The notes below the pieces were generated by a model. The model searched no databases, was not told the DNA's origin, and worked only from the letters and a program-made list of their open reading frames with translations. Below are positions 37,664 to 46,447 of a stretch of DNA of 47,434 nucleotides, piece after piece. The DNA is from Clostridia bacterium (GTDB taxonomy: Bacteria > Bacillota > DULZ01). Each line of letters starts with the position of its first letter. Position 1 is the first letter of the stretch. The DNA lies in assembly GCA_012840125.1 (NCBI GenBank), contig DULZ01000009.1:1-47434 (forward strand). Direction: 5' to 3'. Both the position numbers and the translations under genes were made by a program.

Positions 37664-37696
37664 TTGCAACTTGTATACTAATATGGTAGCATGTAA
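37664..37696 (+). promoter_or_regulatory. Promoter and putative GntR operator in the kdgA-uxuB gap
   Basis: TTGCAA at 37664-37669 and TAGCAT at 37687-37692 form a candidate promoter with 17-base spacing for uxuB. An imperfect inverted repeat overlaps it: TTGTATACTA at 37671-37680 against TAGCATGTAA at 37687-37696, whose complement TTACATGCTA matches at seven of ten positions, with a six-base centre. A FadR-type GntR regulator is coded at the end of this cluster and is the natural candidate to bind here. This is inference. Confidence 0.45.
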
Positions 37697-37733
37697 GTGA
37701 TCAAATGAAAAGGGCAAGGCCCAAAATAATCGG

Positions 37734-39341
37734 GTGAGCAAGATGAAACTTAACTTGCAAGATTTAAAAAACCGGCAGCCTTGGCTGGACAAGGGTTATG
37801 AGCTGCCTTCCTTCCCCTTGGAACAAGTGCGGGCGGCTACCTTGGCCGAGCCCACCTGGCTTCATTTCGGGGCCGGCAATATTTTCCGGGCTTTCCCGGC
37901 GGTGCTGCAGCAGCAGCTCTTGGAGCAAGGGTTAAGCAGCAAGGGCATTATCGTCTGTGAGGCTTATGATGAAGAGATTATTGAGAAAGCTTTCAGGCCG
38001 TACGATAACCTGACTTTGGCCGTCACTTTGAAGGCGGACGGCAGTCTTCACAAGCAGGTGGTGGCCAGCATTGTGCATGCCGTGACGGCGAGGGGCCATA
38101 TGGCATTCTTGGAAGAAGTATTCACCGCTCCGTCGCTGCAGTTGGTCACTCTTACCATTACCGAAAAGGGTTATTCTCTGACTGATGCTCGCGGTGGGTA
38201 TTATCCACAGGTAGTGCGGGAATTTGAAAGCCCGGCTGAAGAGCCCAAGAGCCTGATGGGCTTGATCGCCCGCCTGTGTTACAAGCGGTATAAGGCCGGG
38301 CGGCTGCCCTTGGCTTTAGTGAGCTTGGATAATTGTTCCCAGAACGGGACCGTGCTGTACCGGGCGGTGAAAACCTTTGCCCAAGAGTGGCACAAACAGG
38401 GACTGGTGGATCCAGGTTTTGTGGATTATCTCGACAACCGGGATCTGGTATCCTTTCCTTGGACCATGATTGATAAAATCACCCCCCGCCCTTCCGAGGA
38501 GGTCAGAAAAGTCCTGGAGCAAGACGGGTATGAAAGTGCGGCAATAGCCTGTACCGGCAAGAATACCTTTGTTTCTTCTTATGTAAACGCGGAAGAGGTC
38601 CAATACCTGGTCATCGAGGATGCTTTCCCCAACGGGCGGCCGCCCTTGGAGCAGGCGGGCGTCATCTTCACCGACAGGGAAACGGTGGACAAGGTGGAGA
38701 AGATGAAAGTGGGTACCTGCCTCAACCCCCTGCATACGGTCCTGGCTGTTTACGGCTGCCTCTTAGGGTACACCTCCGTGGCAGAAGAAATGAAGGACGA
38801 GCATTTAAAGCTGTTTATTGAGAGGCTGGCTTACCGGGAAGGATTGCCGGTGGTGGTGGACCCGGGCATTATCAGGCCGGAGGACTTCCTGCGGGAAGTC
38901 ATTGACAAGCGGCTGCCCAATCCTTTCCTGCCGGATGCGCCCCAGCGCATTGCCTGTGATACTTCCCAGAAAATCCCCATGCGCTTTGGGCAAACCTTGC
39001 AAGCCTATGTGAAGGCCGGTCAGGATATTTCCGGATTAACCTATATACCTTTGTTCATCGCCGGTTGGCTCAGGTACCTGTTGGCAGTGGATGATGAAGG
39101 ACAATCCTTTGTCCCCAGTCCTGATCCCATGTTGGATGTGCTGCAGGATTATCTCCGGGGACTTCATTTAGGATATCAGGGGGATTTAACCGGCTACGTG
39201 AAACCCATCTTGTCCGATGCGAGGATTTTCGGCGTGGATTTGTATCAATACGGCCTGGCGGCCAAAGTAGAGGGCATGTTCCGGGAACTGTTGGCCGGCA
39301 AGGGTGCCGTGAGGCAGACCCTTGATAAATATATACATTAA
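37734..39341 (+). CDS. uxuB: Mannitol dehydrogenase family protein, probable fructuronate reductase
   Basis: The 535-residue protein starts at GTG (MSKMKLNLQDLKNRQPWLDK), though the ATG three codons later is possible because no strong ribosome site is seen. It has WLHFGAGNIFRAFPAVLQQQ for NAD binding at the N-terminus and KMKVGTCLNPLHTVLAVYG with the catalytic lysine region. It belongs to the long-chain polyol/uronate dehydrogenases. Placement with uxuA, kdgK and kdgA indicates reduction of fructuronate to mannonate. Tagaturonate reductase is the alternative. Confidence 0.85.
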   Translation: MSKMKLNLQDLKNRQPWLDKGYELPSFPLEQVRAATLAEPTWLHFGAGNIFRAFPAVLQQQLLEQGLSSKGIIVCEAYDEEIIEKAFRPYDNLTLAVTLKADGSLHKQVVASIVHAVTARGHMAFLEEVFTAPSLQLVTLTITEKGYSLTDARGGYYPQVVREFESPAEEPKSLMGLIARLCYKRYKAGRLPLALVSLDNCSQNGTVLYRAVKTFAQEWHKQGLVDPGFVDYLDNRDLVSFPWTMIDKITPRPSEEVRKVLEQDGYESAAIACTGKNTFVSSYVNAEEVQYLVIEDAFPNGRPPLEQAGVIFTDRETVDKVEKMKVGTCLNPLHTVLAVYGCLLGYTSVAEEMKDEHLKLFIERLAYREGLPVVVDPGIIRPEDFLREVIDKRLPNPFLPDAPQRIACDTSQKIPMRFGQTLQAYVKAGQDISGLTYIPLFIAGWLRYLLAVDDEGQSFVPSPDPMLDVLQDYLRGLHLGYQGDLTGYVKPILSDARIFGVDLYQYGLAAKVEGMFRELLAGKGAVRQTLDKYIH

Positions 39342-39374
39342 GCCAAGCTTATGAAAAAAAGAGGAGGGTATTGC

Positions 39375-40403
39375 ATGAAAAAGGTCTTGTCGCTGTTGGT
39401 AGTGCTGGTGATGACGGTGGGATTGCTGGCCGGGTGCGGCGGCGGCTCATCATCGCCGGATGGCGGCGCAGGTAATGGAGTAGCGGATGACGGTAAAGTC
39501 TATGAACTGAAAATGTCTACCCAGCTGGCTGACACCCATCCCATGGTAACAGGTTTCAAGGAATTGGCCGCCAGGCTGAAGGAAAAATCCGGCGGCAGGT
39601 TAGTTATGGAAGTTTTCCCCAGCGCCCAACTCGGTTCTGATGAAGACGTAATTGAACAGGCTATTCAAGGAGTTAACGTGGCCGTTTTAACTGACGGCGG
39701 CCGGATGGGCAATTACGTGGAAGAAATGGGTATTATTCTGGCTCCCTATTTCGCTGACAACTACGATGAAGTATTAAAAGTCACGGAAAGCGATCTTTTC
39801 AAGCAATGGGAGCAGGAACTGGCGGAGGAACACGGCATCAGGGTGTTGTCCTTCAACTGGTATGATGGCCCGAGGCACTTTTTGACCAATAAACCCGTTA
39901 CCAAACCGGAAGACTTAAAGGGACAAAGGATCAGGACTCCCGGTGCTCCCGTTTGGTCTGAATCAGTGAAGGCCCTGGGCGCTACCCCTGTCTCCATGCC
40001 CTGGACCGAGGTCTACACCGCCGTGCAGCAAAAAGCCATCGACGGGGCGGAGGGGCAGCACACAGCCTCCTATACCTCTCACCTCTATGAAGTGCTGAAA
40101 TATATCGATAAGACTGCCCATTTCCAATTAGTCAACGGCATTATCGTGGGTGAGAAATGGTTCCAAACATTGCCTGAAGACTTGCAGCAGCTGCTCATTG
40201 AAGAGACTAAAGCCGTGGCGGCGGAAAACGCCAGGTATATTGAACAAGTAGCCGACGAATTCGAGCAAAAAATGGTGGAAGCAGGCATGGAAGTGGTTGA
40301 GGTAGACTTGGATGCCTTTAAGGCGGCCGCTGAACAAGCTTATGAAGTCTTAGGATTGAAAGAGCTGCGGGATCAGATTTACGCCGAGATTGGGAAAAAG
40401 TAA
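39375..40403 (+). CDS. TRAP transporter solute-binding lipoprotein (DctP)
   Basis: The 342-residue product from the ATG at 39375 (after GAGGAGGG) has a lipoprotein signal with C21 in LLAGC. A longer frame from 39351 is rejected. The mature domain has LKMSTQLADTHPMVTGFKEL, LKGQRIRTPGAPVWSESVKA with the family's carboxylate-binding arginine, and VYTAVQQKAIDGAEGQ. Context suggests a hexuronate or a related sugar acid as ligand. It is grouped with dctQ and dctM downstream. Confidence 0.93.
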   Translation: MKKVLSLLVVLVMTVGLLAGCGGGSSSPDGGAGNGVADDGKVYELKMSTQLADTHPMVTGFKELAARLKEKSGGRLVMEVFPSAQLGSDEDVIEQAIQGVNVAVLTDGGRMGNYVEEMGIILAPYFADNYDEVLKVTESDLFKQWEQELAEEHGIRVLSFNWYDGPRHFLTNKPVTKPEDLKGQRIRTPGAPVWSESVKALGATPVSMPWTEVYTAVQQKAIDGAEGQHTASYTSHLYEVLKYIDKTAHFQLVNGIIVGEKWFQTLPEDLQQLLIEETKAVAAENARYIEQVADEFEQKMVEAGMEVVEVDLDAFKAAAEQAYEVLGLKELRDQIYAEIGKK

Positions 40404-40424
40404 GCAGGCGGTGAGGCAATCTTT

Positions 40425-40901
40425 ATGAAGGCACTGTACAACGCCTGGTGCAAGTTGGAAGAAACGGTGGTGCAGGTGTTTCTGGTCACGATTACCTTCC
40501 TGGTCTTTGCTTCGGCTATTTTTCGCACCATCGGCAGGCCGCTGAACTGGGCCACGGATGTATCCTTGCTGCTCGTTGCTTGGACGGTATTTCTGGGAGC
40601 CGATATGGCTCTCAGAAATACCGGATTGGTGCGGGTGGACATGATTACGAAGCGGTTCTCCCCCCGGGGGCGGAGAATGATCCAATTAGCCTGGTATCTG
40701 GTTATGCTGGTGTTCCTGGCGGCACTTATCCGGTATGGGGTGCCCCTGGCGATAGAAAGCTCCAAGCGTTTGTTCCAAACATTGCGTATTAGTTATTCCT
40801 GGGCAACCATGAGTGTGCCCGTAGGTTCCTTCTGTATGATGATTACCATTGTGCTGCGAATGTCTAAGCTCTTCAAGAACCAAACCGTTGAGGAGAAATA
40901 A
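40425..40901 (+). CDS. TRAP transporter small permease (DctQ)
   Basis: The 158-residue protein has four hydrophobic segments and the DctQ markers FLVFASAIFRTIGRPLNWAT and TVFLGADMALRNTGLVRVDM. It is the small subunit that stabilises the large permease. It starts 21 bases after dctP and ends four bases before dctM. Confidence 0.9.
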   Translation: MKALYNAWCKLEETVVQVFLVTITFLVFASAIFRTIGRPLNWATDVSLLLVAWTVFLGADMALRNTGLVRVDMITKRFSPRGRRMIQLAWYLVMLVFLAALIRYGVPLAIESSKRLFQTLRISYSWATMSVPVGSFCMMITIVLRMSKLFKNQTVEEK

Positions 40902-40905
40902 GCCT

Positions 40906-42186
40906 ATGCTGGTTGTTTTGATCATCTTTTTGTTCTTGTTGATGTTCGGTATGCCGGTGGCCTTTGCCATCGGGGTTTCCGGTGTGGTCTATTTCCTCAT
41001 GACACCGGAAATCCCCTTTTCCATTGTGGTGCAGCGGGTGGTGGCCTCCACCCAATCATTTACCTTACTGGCCATTCCCCTGTTCGTCTTCGCCGGCAAC
41101 TTGATGAACTATACCGGGATTACCAAAAGGCTGGTGAAACTGGCGGACGTCCTGACCGGGCACATGTACGGCAACCTGGCCCAGGTGAGCTGTGTGCTCA
41201 GTACCCTCATGGGTGGGGTGTCAGGGTCCTCCAATGCCGATGCCGCCATGGAGTGCCGCATCCTCGGCCCTGACATGATTAAGAAAGGTTATGCCAGGGG
41301 TTACGGCGGTGCCATAAACGGTTTGTCTTCCCTCATCGTTTCCACTATTCCTCCGAGTATGGGCCTGATTATTTATGGTTCCGTAGGGGAAGTGTCCATC
41401 GGCCGCTTGTTTGCCGGGGGCTTCATTCCAGGTATTCTGATGGCTATCTTCCTCATGGTGACTGTATCGATCACTTCCCGTAGAAGGGGTTACCTGCCTG
41501 CCAGGGAGAAACCTGCTTCCTTGAAGGAAATTGCGGTGGCCGCAAAAGAGAGTTTTTGGGCTTTGATTTTCCCTATCCTGTTAATTGTAGGAATCAGGTT
41601 TGGCGTGTTTACCCCGTCGGAAGCCGGTGCTTTCGCTTGCGTTTATGCCATGTTCGTGGGGATTGTCATCCACCGGGAAATGACTTGGAAGGATTTCAAG
41701 GAAGCGGTGCGCAGCAGCGTGATGGACATCGGCGCCATCATGGTTATCGTAGCCTATTCGGGCATTATAGGCTACGGGATAGTCTACGACCGGGTGCCGC
41801 AGCACCTGGCGGAGTTTCTCATTGGCGTTACTTCCAATCCGGTCATGCTCTTGTTTATCATCATTATCTTTTTGATTGTCGCCGGCATGTTTGTGGAAAC
41901 CACCGTGGTGGCCTTACTGCTCACTCCTATCTTGCTGCCGGTGGTGACCAAAGTGGGCGTGGACCCGGTGCATTTCGGTTTGATCATGATGCCGATGGTG
42001 ACATTAGGCATTATGACACCTCCGCTGGGTATCGCGCTGTATACCGTGTCGTCCATTATGGAATGCCCGCCGGAAGAAGTGGTGAAAGAAGCCATCCCCT
42101 TCTACCTGGCCGTGATTGCCGTCATCGCTATCGTCGTTTTCTTCCCGGATTTGGTGCTGTGGTTGCCCAATCTCATTTTTGACTAG
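40906..42186 (+). CDS. TRAP transporter large permease (DctM)
   Basis: The 426-residue membrane protein from the ATG at 40906 starts MLVVLIIFLFLLMFGMPVAF. It has about 12 hydrophobic segments and the signatures LMGGVSGSSNADAAMECRIL and NGLSSLIVSTIPPSMGLIIY. A longer frame from 40849 lies within dctQ and is rejected. This is the substrate channel, most likely driven by sodium, of the uronate-type TRAP system. Confidence 0.95.
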   Translation: MLVVLIIFLFLLMFGMPVAFAIGVSGVVYFLMTPEIPFSIVVQRVVASTQSFTLLAIPLFVFAGNLMNYTGITKRLVKLADVLTGHMYGNLAQVSCVLSTLMGGVSGSSNADAAMECRILGPDMIKKGYARGYGGAINGLSSLIVSTIPPSMGLIIYGSVGEVSIGRLFAGGFIPGILMAIFLMVTVSITSRRRGYLPAREKPASLKEIAVAAKESFWALIFPILLIVGIRFGVFTPSEAGAFACVYAMFVGIVIHREMTWKDFKEAVRSSVMDIGAIMVIVAYSGIIGYGIVYDRVPQHLAEFLIGVTSNPVMLLFIIIIFLIVAGMFVETTVVALLLTPILLPVVTKVGVDPVHFGLIMMPMVTLGIMTPPLGIALYTVSSIMECPPEEVVKEAIPFYLAVIAVIAIVVFFPDLVLWLPNLIFD

Positions 42187-42201
42187 TGGAGTGTGATGTG
42201 A

Positions 42202-43278
42202 TTGAAATTAGTTTTTCGCTGGTTTGGTGTAGGATTTGATAAGATAACTTTGGAACAAATCAGGCAGATTCCGGGAATTTCCGGCGTGGTCACCAGTTTG
42301 ATGGATATCCCTGTCGGCGAAGTCTGGCCGTTGGATCGCCTGCAGGCTTTGCAAAAACAAGTGGCGGAGCAGAGCTTGGAATTGGAAGTTATCGAGAGCG
42401 TGAATATTCACGAGGATATTAAACTCGGCGTGCCCTCGAGGGACCGGTATATAGAGGCATATATTCAAACCATGAAAAACCTGGCCCAGATCGGGGTGAA
42501 AGTCATTTGCTACAATTTCATGCCCGTGCTGGACTGGGTGAGGAGCGAACTGGCCCGGCCCCTGCCCGACGGGTCCAATACCATGGCTTACAAGCATGAC
42601 TATGTGATGCGGATTGACCCTCGGAAACTGTCGGAGTCTGTAGGGAAGCAGTCCAACGGCTATGCCTTGCCGGGCTGGGAGCCGGAGCGGCTAAAACTGA
42701 TGTCTGACACCATCGCCAAGTATCAAGATGTTTCCGAGGACCAGTACTGGCGTAATATTAAATACTTTTTGGATGCAGTCATACCTTGGGCTGAGAAATA
42801 TGATGTAAAACTAGCCATTCATCCCGACGACCCGCCCTGGCCCATCTTTGGTTTACCCAGGGTTATCACCGGCCGGGACAATATCCGGCGGTTTTTGGAC
42901 TTAAACCCAAGTCCTTACAATGGAATCACCCTTTGCACAGGATCACTGGGGTCCAACCGGGACAATGACCTGCCGGCCATGATCCGGGAGTTTGCCGGGG
43001 AAGGCAGGATTCATTTCGCCCATATCCGGAACCTGAAATTTGAATCCGATAAAGACTTTTATGAATCAGCCCACTTGTCCTGCTGCGGTTCTTTTGATAT
43101 GTTTGCTATCGTTAAGGCTTTCTATGATGCCGGGTTTAAAGGCTATATCAGGCCGGACCACGGCCGGATGATCTGGGGGGAAACCGGCAGGCCCGGTTAC
43201 GGCCTATATGACCGGGCTCTTGGGGTGACCTATCTTTATGGCTTATGGGAAGCCATTGACAAGATGTCCGCTGATTGA
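42202..43278 (+). CDS. uxuA: Mannonate dehydratase
   Basis: The 358-residue TIM-barrel protein starts at TTG (MKLVFRWFGVGFDKITLEQI) and has CYNFMPVLDWVRSELARPLP, AIHPDDPPWPIFGLPRVIT and YIRPDHGRMIWGE, all UxuA signatures including the metal-site histidines. It dehydrates D-mannonate to 2-keto-3-deoxygluconate. It follows the TRAP genes directly, which ties transport to the pathway. Confidence 0.95.
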   Translation: MKLVFRWFGVGFDKITLEQIRQIPGISGVVTSLMDIPVGEVWPLDRLQALQKQVAEQSLELEVIESVNIHEDIKLGVPSRDRYIEAYIQTMKNLAQIGVKVICYNFMPVLDWVRSELARPLPDGSNTMAYKHDYVMRIDPRKLSESVGKQSNGYALPGWEPERLKLMSDTIAKYQDVSEDQYWRNIKYFLDAVIPWAEKYDVKLAIHPDDPPWPIFGLPRVITGRDNIRRFLDLNPSPYNGITLCTGSLGSNRDNDLPAMIREFAGEGRIHFAHIRNLKFESDKDFYESAHLSCCGSFDMFAIVKAFYDAGFKGYIRPDHGRMIWGETGRPGYGLYDRALGVTYLYGLWEAIDKMSAD

Positions 43279-43347
43279 TTTTCACCGTCGTGCAGGCTAA
43301 TATTTAATTATGTACGGCTGATCAAACAGTGAAAGCGGGTTTTGTGA

Positions 43348-44025
43348 TTGTTGGAAATCTTAGCAAAAACCAGACACGAAACCACAAGAGAATACGTGAT
43401 CCGGGTGCTGCGATATAATATCGAGAATCTCACCCTGAAGCCCGGGCAGCTGGTAAGCGAGAATGAATTGGCCCAGAGCCTCGGGGTAAGTCGTACCCCG
43501 GTCCGGGAAGCGCTGATTGAGCTGTCCCGTACCGGCGTGGTGGAGATTTACCCGCAGAAAGGTACCTTTATTTCCCTGATCGATTTGTCTATTGTGGAAG
43601 AGGCGCGCTTTTTGCGGTGCACCGTGGAAAAGGCCATTGTGCAGCTGGCATGTGAAATGTGTTCTGAAGAAGACTTGGCTGCCCTGGAGGACAACCTGCA
43701 GCTGCAGCGGGCCTGCGTGGAGCGCAATGATTACCGGCGGTTGATGAGCCTGGATAATGAGTTCCACCGGTTGATGTATGCCGCCTGCAATAAGGAAATG
43801 ACTTACAGTCTCATCCAGTCGGTAATGACTCATTTCAATCGAGTGCGGCTGTTGAACCTGGCCGAAATGGATATGCAGCGCACCGTTGACGATCATGAAG
43901 CCATTTTAAAGGCCGTCAAGAGCCGCAATAAAGATGAGGCCGTCGCCGTGGTGGAGCGGCACTTGAGCAGGGTCCTCTTTGACAAGAATTACCTGATGCA
44001 GCTCCACCCGGATTATTTCAAATAA
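43348..44025 (+). CDS. GntR-family regulator, FadR/FCD subclass
   Basis: The 225-residue product starts at one of two adjacent TTG codons. A winged helix-turn-helix occupies about 10-75 (SENELAQSLGVSRTPVREAL). The FCD ligand domain follows, with the histidines of EFHRLMYAACN, DDHEAILKAV and RHLSR that normally hold a metal for sugar-acid binding. It is the presumed local regulator, most likely a repressor released by a uronate intermediate. It is separated from uxuA by 69 bases and ends at a strong terminator. Confidence 0.88.
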   Translation: MLEILAKTRHETTREYVIRVLRYNIENLTLKPGQLVSENELAQSLGVSRTPVREALIELSRTGVVEIYPQKGTFISLIDLSIVEEARFLRCTVEKAIVQLACEMCSEEDLAALEDNLQLQRACVERNDYRRLMSLDNEFHRLMYAACNKEMTYSLIQSVMTHFNRVRLLNLAEMDMQRTVDDHEAILKAVKSRNKDEAVAVVERHLSRVLFDKNYLMQLHPDYFK

Positions 44026-44033
44026 GGGTTTTA

Positions 44034-44078
44034 GAAAGGGTAATCCCGCCGCCGGCGGGGATTACCCTTTCATTATTT
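44034..44078 (+). terminator. Intrinsic terminator after gntR
   Basis: GAAAGGGTAATCCC at 44034-44047 pairs perfectly with GGGATTACCCTTTC at 44058-44071 around a GC-rich loop, then ATTATTT. It closes the uronate operon. Confidence 0.9.
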
Positions 44079-44128
44079 CAGGGGACGCGATTTAGCCCCA
44101 TCCTTATATGTGATAGTTCACATTACCA

Positions 44129-44527
44129 CTAAAGTTTGACCGTGCGGGAGTTCCCGGTCAGGTCGGCAAAGGTGGCTTCTGCCTGGTCGGCGTAAAAAAT
44201 TTCAAAAATGTCGTCGTCTTCGCTGTACATGCTTCTCAGGGAAGGCATGTGGTCCAGGGCCGCTTTTTTCGTTTCCCGGCTGGTGATGAATACGGCTTTG
44301 CCTCTTAAACGCAGCCACTTTGTCCCGTCTGCGCTGGTGGCGCTGATTTCGAGATTGGGATTGACTTGCAGCTGCCGGTATACTTCTTTTTGATTGTTGG
44401 TGCAGAAGCACAGCTTGCCGTCGTAATTCATGACAAAACCGAAAGGCCGCACCCTGGGCAGGCTCCCGTCAACGGTTGCTACATAGAATACCCGGTTCTC
44501 CGTTAAGAATGCCAGTACCTCATCCAT
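44129..44527 (-). CDS. Pyridoxamine 5'-phosphate oxidase-fold flavoprotein
   Basis: The 132-residue protein starts MDEVLAFLTENRVFYVATVD after GAAAGGAG. It has the split-barrel FMN-binding pattern RVRPFGFVMNYDGKLCFCTN common in small PNPOx-like proteins and nitroimidazole-resistance relatives. It probably binds FMN or F420-like flavins. The substrate cannot be told. It is divergent from htrA, sharing the promoter region. Confidence 0.85.
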   Translation of the reverse strand: MDEVLAFLTENRVFYVATVDGSLPRVRPFGFVMNYDGKLCFCTNNQKEVYRQLQVNPNLEISATSADGTKWLRLRGKAVFITSRETKKAALDHMPSLRSMYSEDDDIFEIFYADQAEATFADLTGNSRTVKL

Positions 44528-44559
44528 TGCATTTGACTCCTTTCAATCATTTGCTTGTA

Positions 44560-44587
44560 TTGTCATAATTATTATAATGCATATAAT
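44560..44587 (+). promoter_or_regulatory. Candidate promoter region between PNPOx gene and htrA
   Basis: TTGTCA at 44560-44565 and TATAAT at 44582-44587 are 16 bases apart on the plus strand. A second set, TTGCTT at 44551-44556 and TATAAT at 44573-44578, overlaps it. Either would read towards htrA, whose start lies about 160 bases on. The same AT-rich patch probably also holds the minus-strand promoter. Confidence 0.5.
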
Positions 44588-44744
44588 CTCAATAATCCAA
44601 GCTTTGCTATCCTTTTGGCGGCGACATTATATCTTGATTATCCAGGCAGGGGTTTTTAGAATAAAAGGTACAGGCAAAACGGCGGGAGTTCGATGTACGG
44701 CGTGGGCGCATGCGGCGCAATTAGTTCTCAGGGGAGGGTGGAGT

Positions 44745-45863
44745 ATGAGCGAAAAAACGACGCCAAGCAAGCTGTTCCTGCTGCCGGTGGTGTTGATCAC
44801 CGCTTGTTTATCCGGGTTAGCCGGTTGGGGCGGCGCCTACCTTGCCCTGTCGGGGCAGCCGGTGCCGGCGGTGCAGCAAGAAGCATGGCCCGGCAGCTCT
44901 TATCAAGGGGTATCCACGGCAGCGGCCCGGGATGAAACAGGTGCCCTATCCATTCCGGAAATTGTCCAGCTGGCTGGTCCGTCGGTGGTGGAAATCACCA
45001 CGGAAACGGTAAAGACGGATCTGGTCATGCGGCAGTATATCTCCGGCGGGGCCGGCAGCGGGGTCATTATTGCCCAGGACGGTTACATTGTCACCAACTA
45101 TCATGTCATCGACGGGGCCCGGCGGATTTCCGTGACAACCCATGACGGGCGGAACTTTGAAGCCAAAGTGGTCGGTAAAGATCCACAGACGGATCTGGCG
45201 GTACTGAAGGTGGAGGCCGCGGGGCTGAGGCCGGCGGTTTTTGGTGATTCGGACAAGTTGGTGGTGGGTGAACTGGCCGTAGCCATCGGCAACCCCTTAG
45301 GCGAACTGGGGGGCACGGTCACGGAAGGCATTATTTCCGCCCTCAACCGGGATATCATCATCGACGGCCAGACCATGAACTTGCTGCAGACTTCAGCCGC
45401 CATTAACCCGGGCAATTCGGGAGGAGGCCTTTTTAACAGCAAGGGTGAGCTCATCGGCATCGTCAATGCCAAGTCCAGCGGCCTGGGCATTGAGGGAATC
45501 GGCTTTGCTATTCCGTCCAATACCGTCCAGGACATTGCCTGGCAGCTGGTGGAATACGGCTACGTAAGGGGCCGGGTGGAAGTCGGGGTGACCCTGGTTG
45601 ATATTGCCGACGTGCGGGCAGCCATGCTGTACGGCGTGCCCCGGTTGGGCGTGTACGTGATTAGTGTACTGTATGAAGACACCGGCTTCCAACCGGGCGA
45701 CCGGATTGTGAGCGTGGAGGGGAGAGAGATTAACAGCAGTAAAGAGTTTAAGAACATCATCAGCGGGTACAAAGTAGGGGACAACCTCAAAGTAGTGGTG
45801 CAGCGGGGCAGGAGTTTCATCGAACTACAGGTGACTTTAAGAGAAGCTCAGGGCCGTAGATAA
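44745..45863 (+). CDS. htrA: HtrA/DegP-like serine protease with PDZ domain
   Basis: The 372-residue product from the ATG at 44745 (after GGGGAGGG) has one N-terminal membrane anchor at about 10-35. The trypsin-like domain holds the triad H120 (VTNYHVIDGA), D150 (QTDLAVLK) and S225 (NPGNSGGGLF). A PDZ domain occupies about 280-372 (TGFQPGDRIVSVEGREINSS). It degrades or refolds misfolded exported proteins at the cell surface. A 428-codon frame from 44577 is rejected. On the opposite strand, remnants of a two-component system follow. Confidence 0.95.
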   Translation: MSEKTTPSKLFLLPVVLITACLSGLAGWGGAYLALSGQPVPAVQQEAWPGSSYQGVSTAAARDETGALSIPEIVQLAGPSVVEITTETVKTDLVMRQYISGGAGSGVIIAQDGYIVTNYHVIDGARRISVTTHDGRNFEAKVVGKDPQTDLAVLKVEAAGLRPAVFGDSDKLVVGELAVAIGNPLGELGGTVTEGIISALNRDIIIDGQTMNLLQTSAAINPGNSGGGLFNSKGELIGIVNAKSSGLGIEGIGFAIPSNTVQDIAWQLVEYGYVRGRVEVGVTLVDIADVRAAMLYGVPRLGVYVISVLYEDTGFQPGDRIVSVEGREINSSKEFKNIISGYKVGDNLKVVVQRGRSFIELQVTLREAQGRR

Positions 45864-45898
45864 AGGGTAACTCGTGCATGGGAGTTACCCTTTTCTCT
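45862..45898 (+). terminator. Intrinsic terminator of htrA
   Basis: AAAGGGTAACTC at 45862-45873 pairs with GAGTTACCCTTT at 45882-45893 around an eight-base loop. A T-rich TTCTCTTGG follows. It begins at the htrA stop codon and overlaps the 3' end of the convergent response-regulator remnant. Confidence 0.88.
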
Positions 45899-46205
45899 TG
45901 GTACGCAGGGCGTAAGGGCCATCCACAGGATAAGAATTCGGAACTGTGGGAATCCTGGTAGCCGGATCTTCCTAATTCTGTCGAATTGGGTGGGTGTCAG
46001 CAACACTTCTTGATCATCCACGAAAACCGTGTAACGGAAAGGGTTTAACTTGATTTTTCCCGCGGTCATGACGTCATCTCGTACCAGGCCTTTGGCACGT
46101 TTAATCAAGGCCGTCACTTTGGCATAAAGCTCCGGCAGGGACAAGGGTGTGGATAATCTCAATTAATTCATCATCATCTTCCACCAAGAGAATCCGGTAA
46201 ATCAT
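45885..46205 (-). pseudogene. OmpR-type response regulator, internally deleted
   Basis: The minus strand starts ATG at 46205 with the receiver N-terminus MIYRILLVEDDDELIEII. It then jumps, in another frame, to LSLPELYAKVTALIKRAKG, the end of a receiver (TKPFSLPELxARIxALxRR type), so the middle with the phosphorylation aspartate is missing. The start of an effector domain follows (VDDQEVLLTPTQFD). A third frame gives EDPATRIPTV and DGPYALRTKRKG up to TAA at 45885, the tail of a winged-helix domain. Two deletions or more have killed the gene. GAAGGTG precedes the ATG. Confidence 0.75.
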
Positions 46206-46447
46206 TTTTTCACCTTCAGGGATAGCATAGCATAGATGTGTGTCCTTTCTGTATCTTTGCTATTCGACAGTAAAAAATCAGTTATTTCTTGAAAAGTCTC
46301 ATTGCCTTTGCCCTTGTCCAGTGCAACGAAAGGGACCATTATCCGAATTGCTGACGCAAAACAAGTACGGGTGTAACATAATGAAGGGTTGGACAACTTC
46401 AAAAAGAGATTTCGGAAAATTCGCTGAAGGATAATCATACCCTCATG
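46202..46447 (-). pseudogene. Possible C-terminal remnant of a sensor histidine kinase
   Basis: A minus-strand frame of about 80 codons ends in a TGA that overlaps the response-regulator ATG (ATGA), the usual coupling of a kinase-regulator pair. LQRIFRNLF recalls the histidine-kinase N box, SDNGPF in another frame the G1 box, and the C-terminal THIYAMLSLKVKK the last strand of the kinase domain. No G2 box is left. Each match is weak, and the assignment rests mainly on context. Confidence 0.4.
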
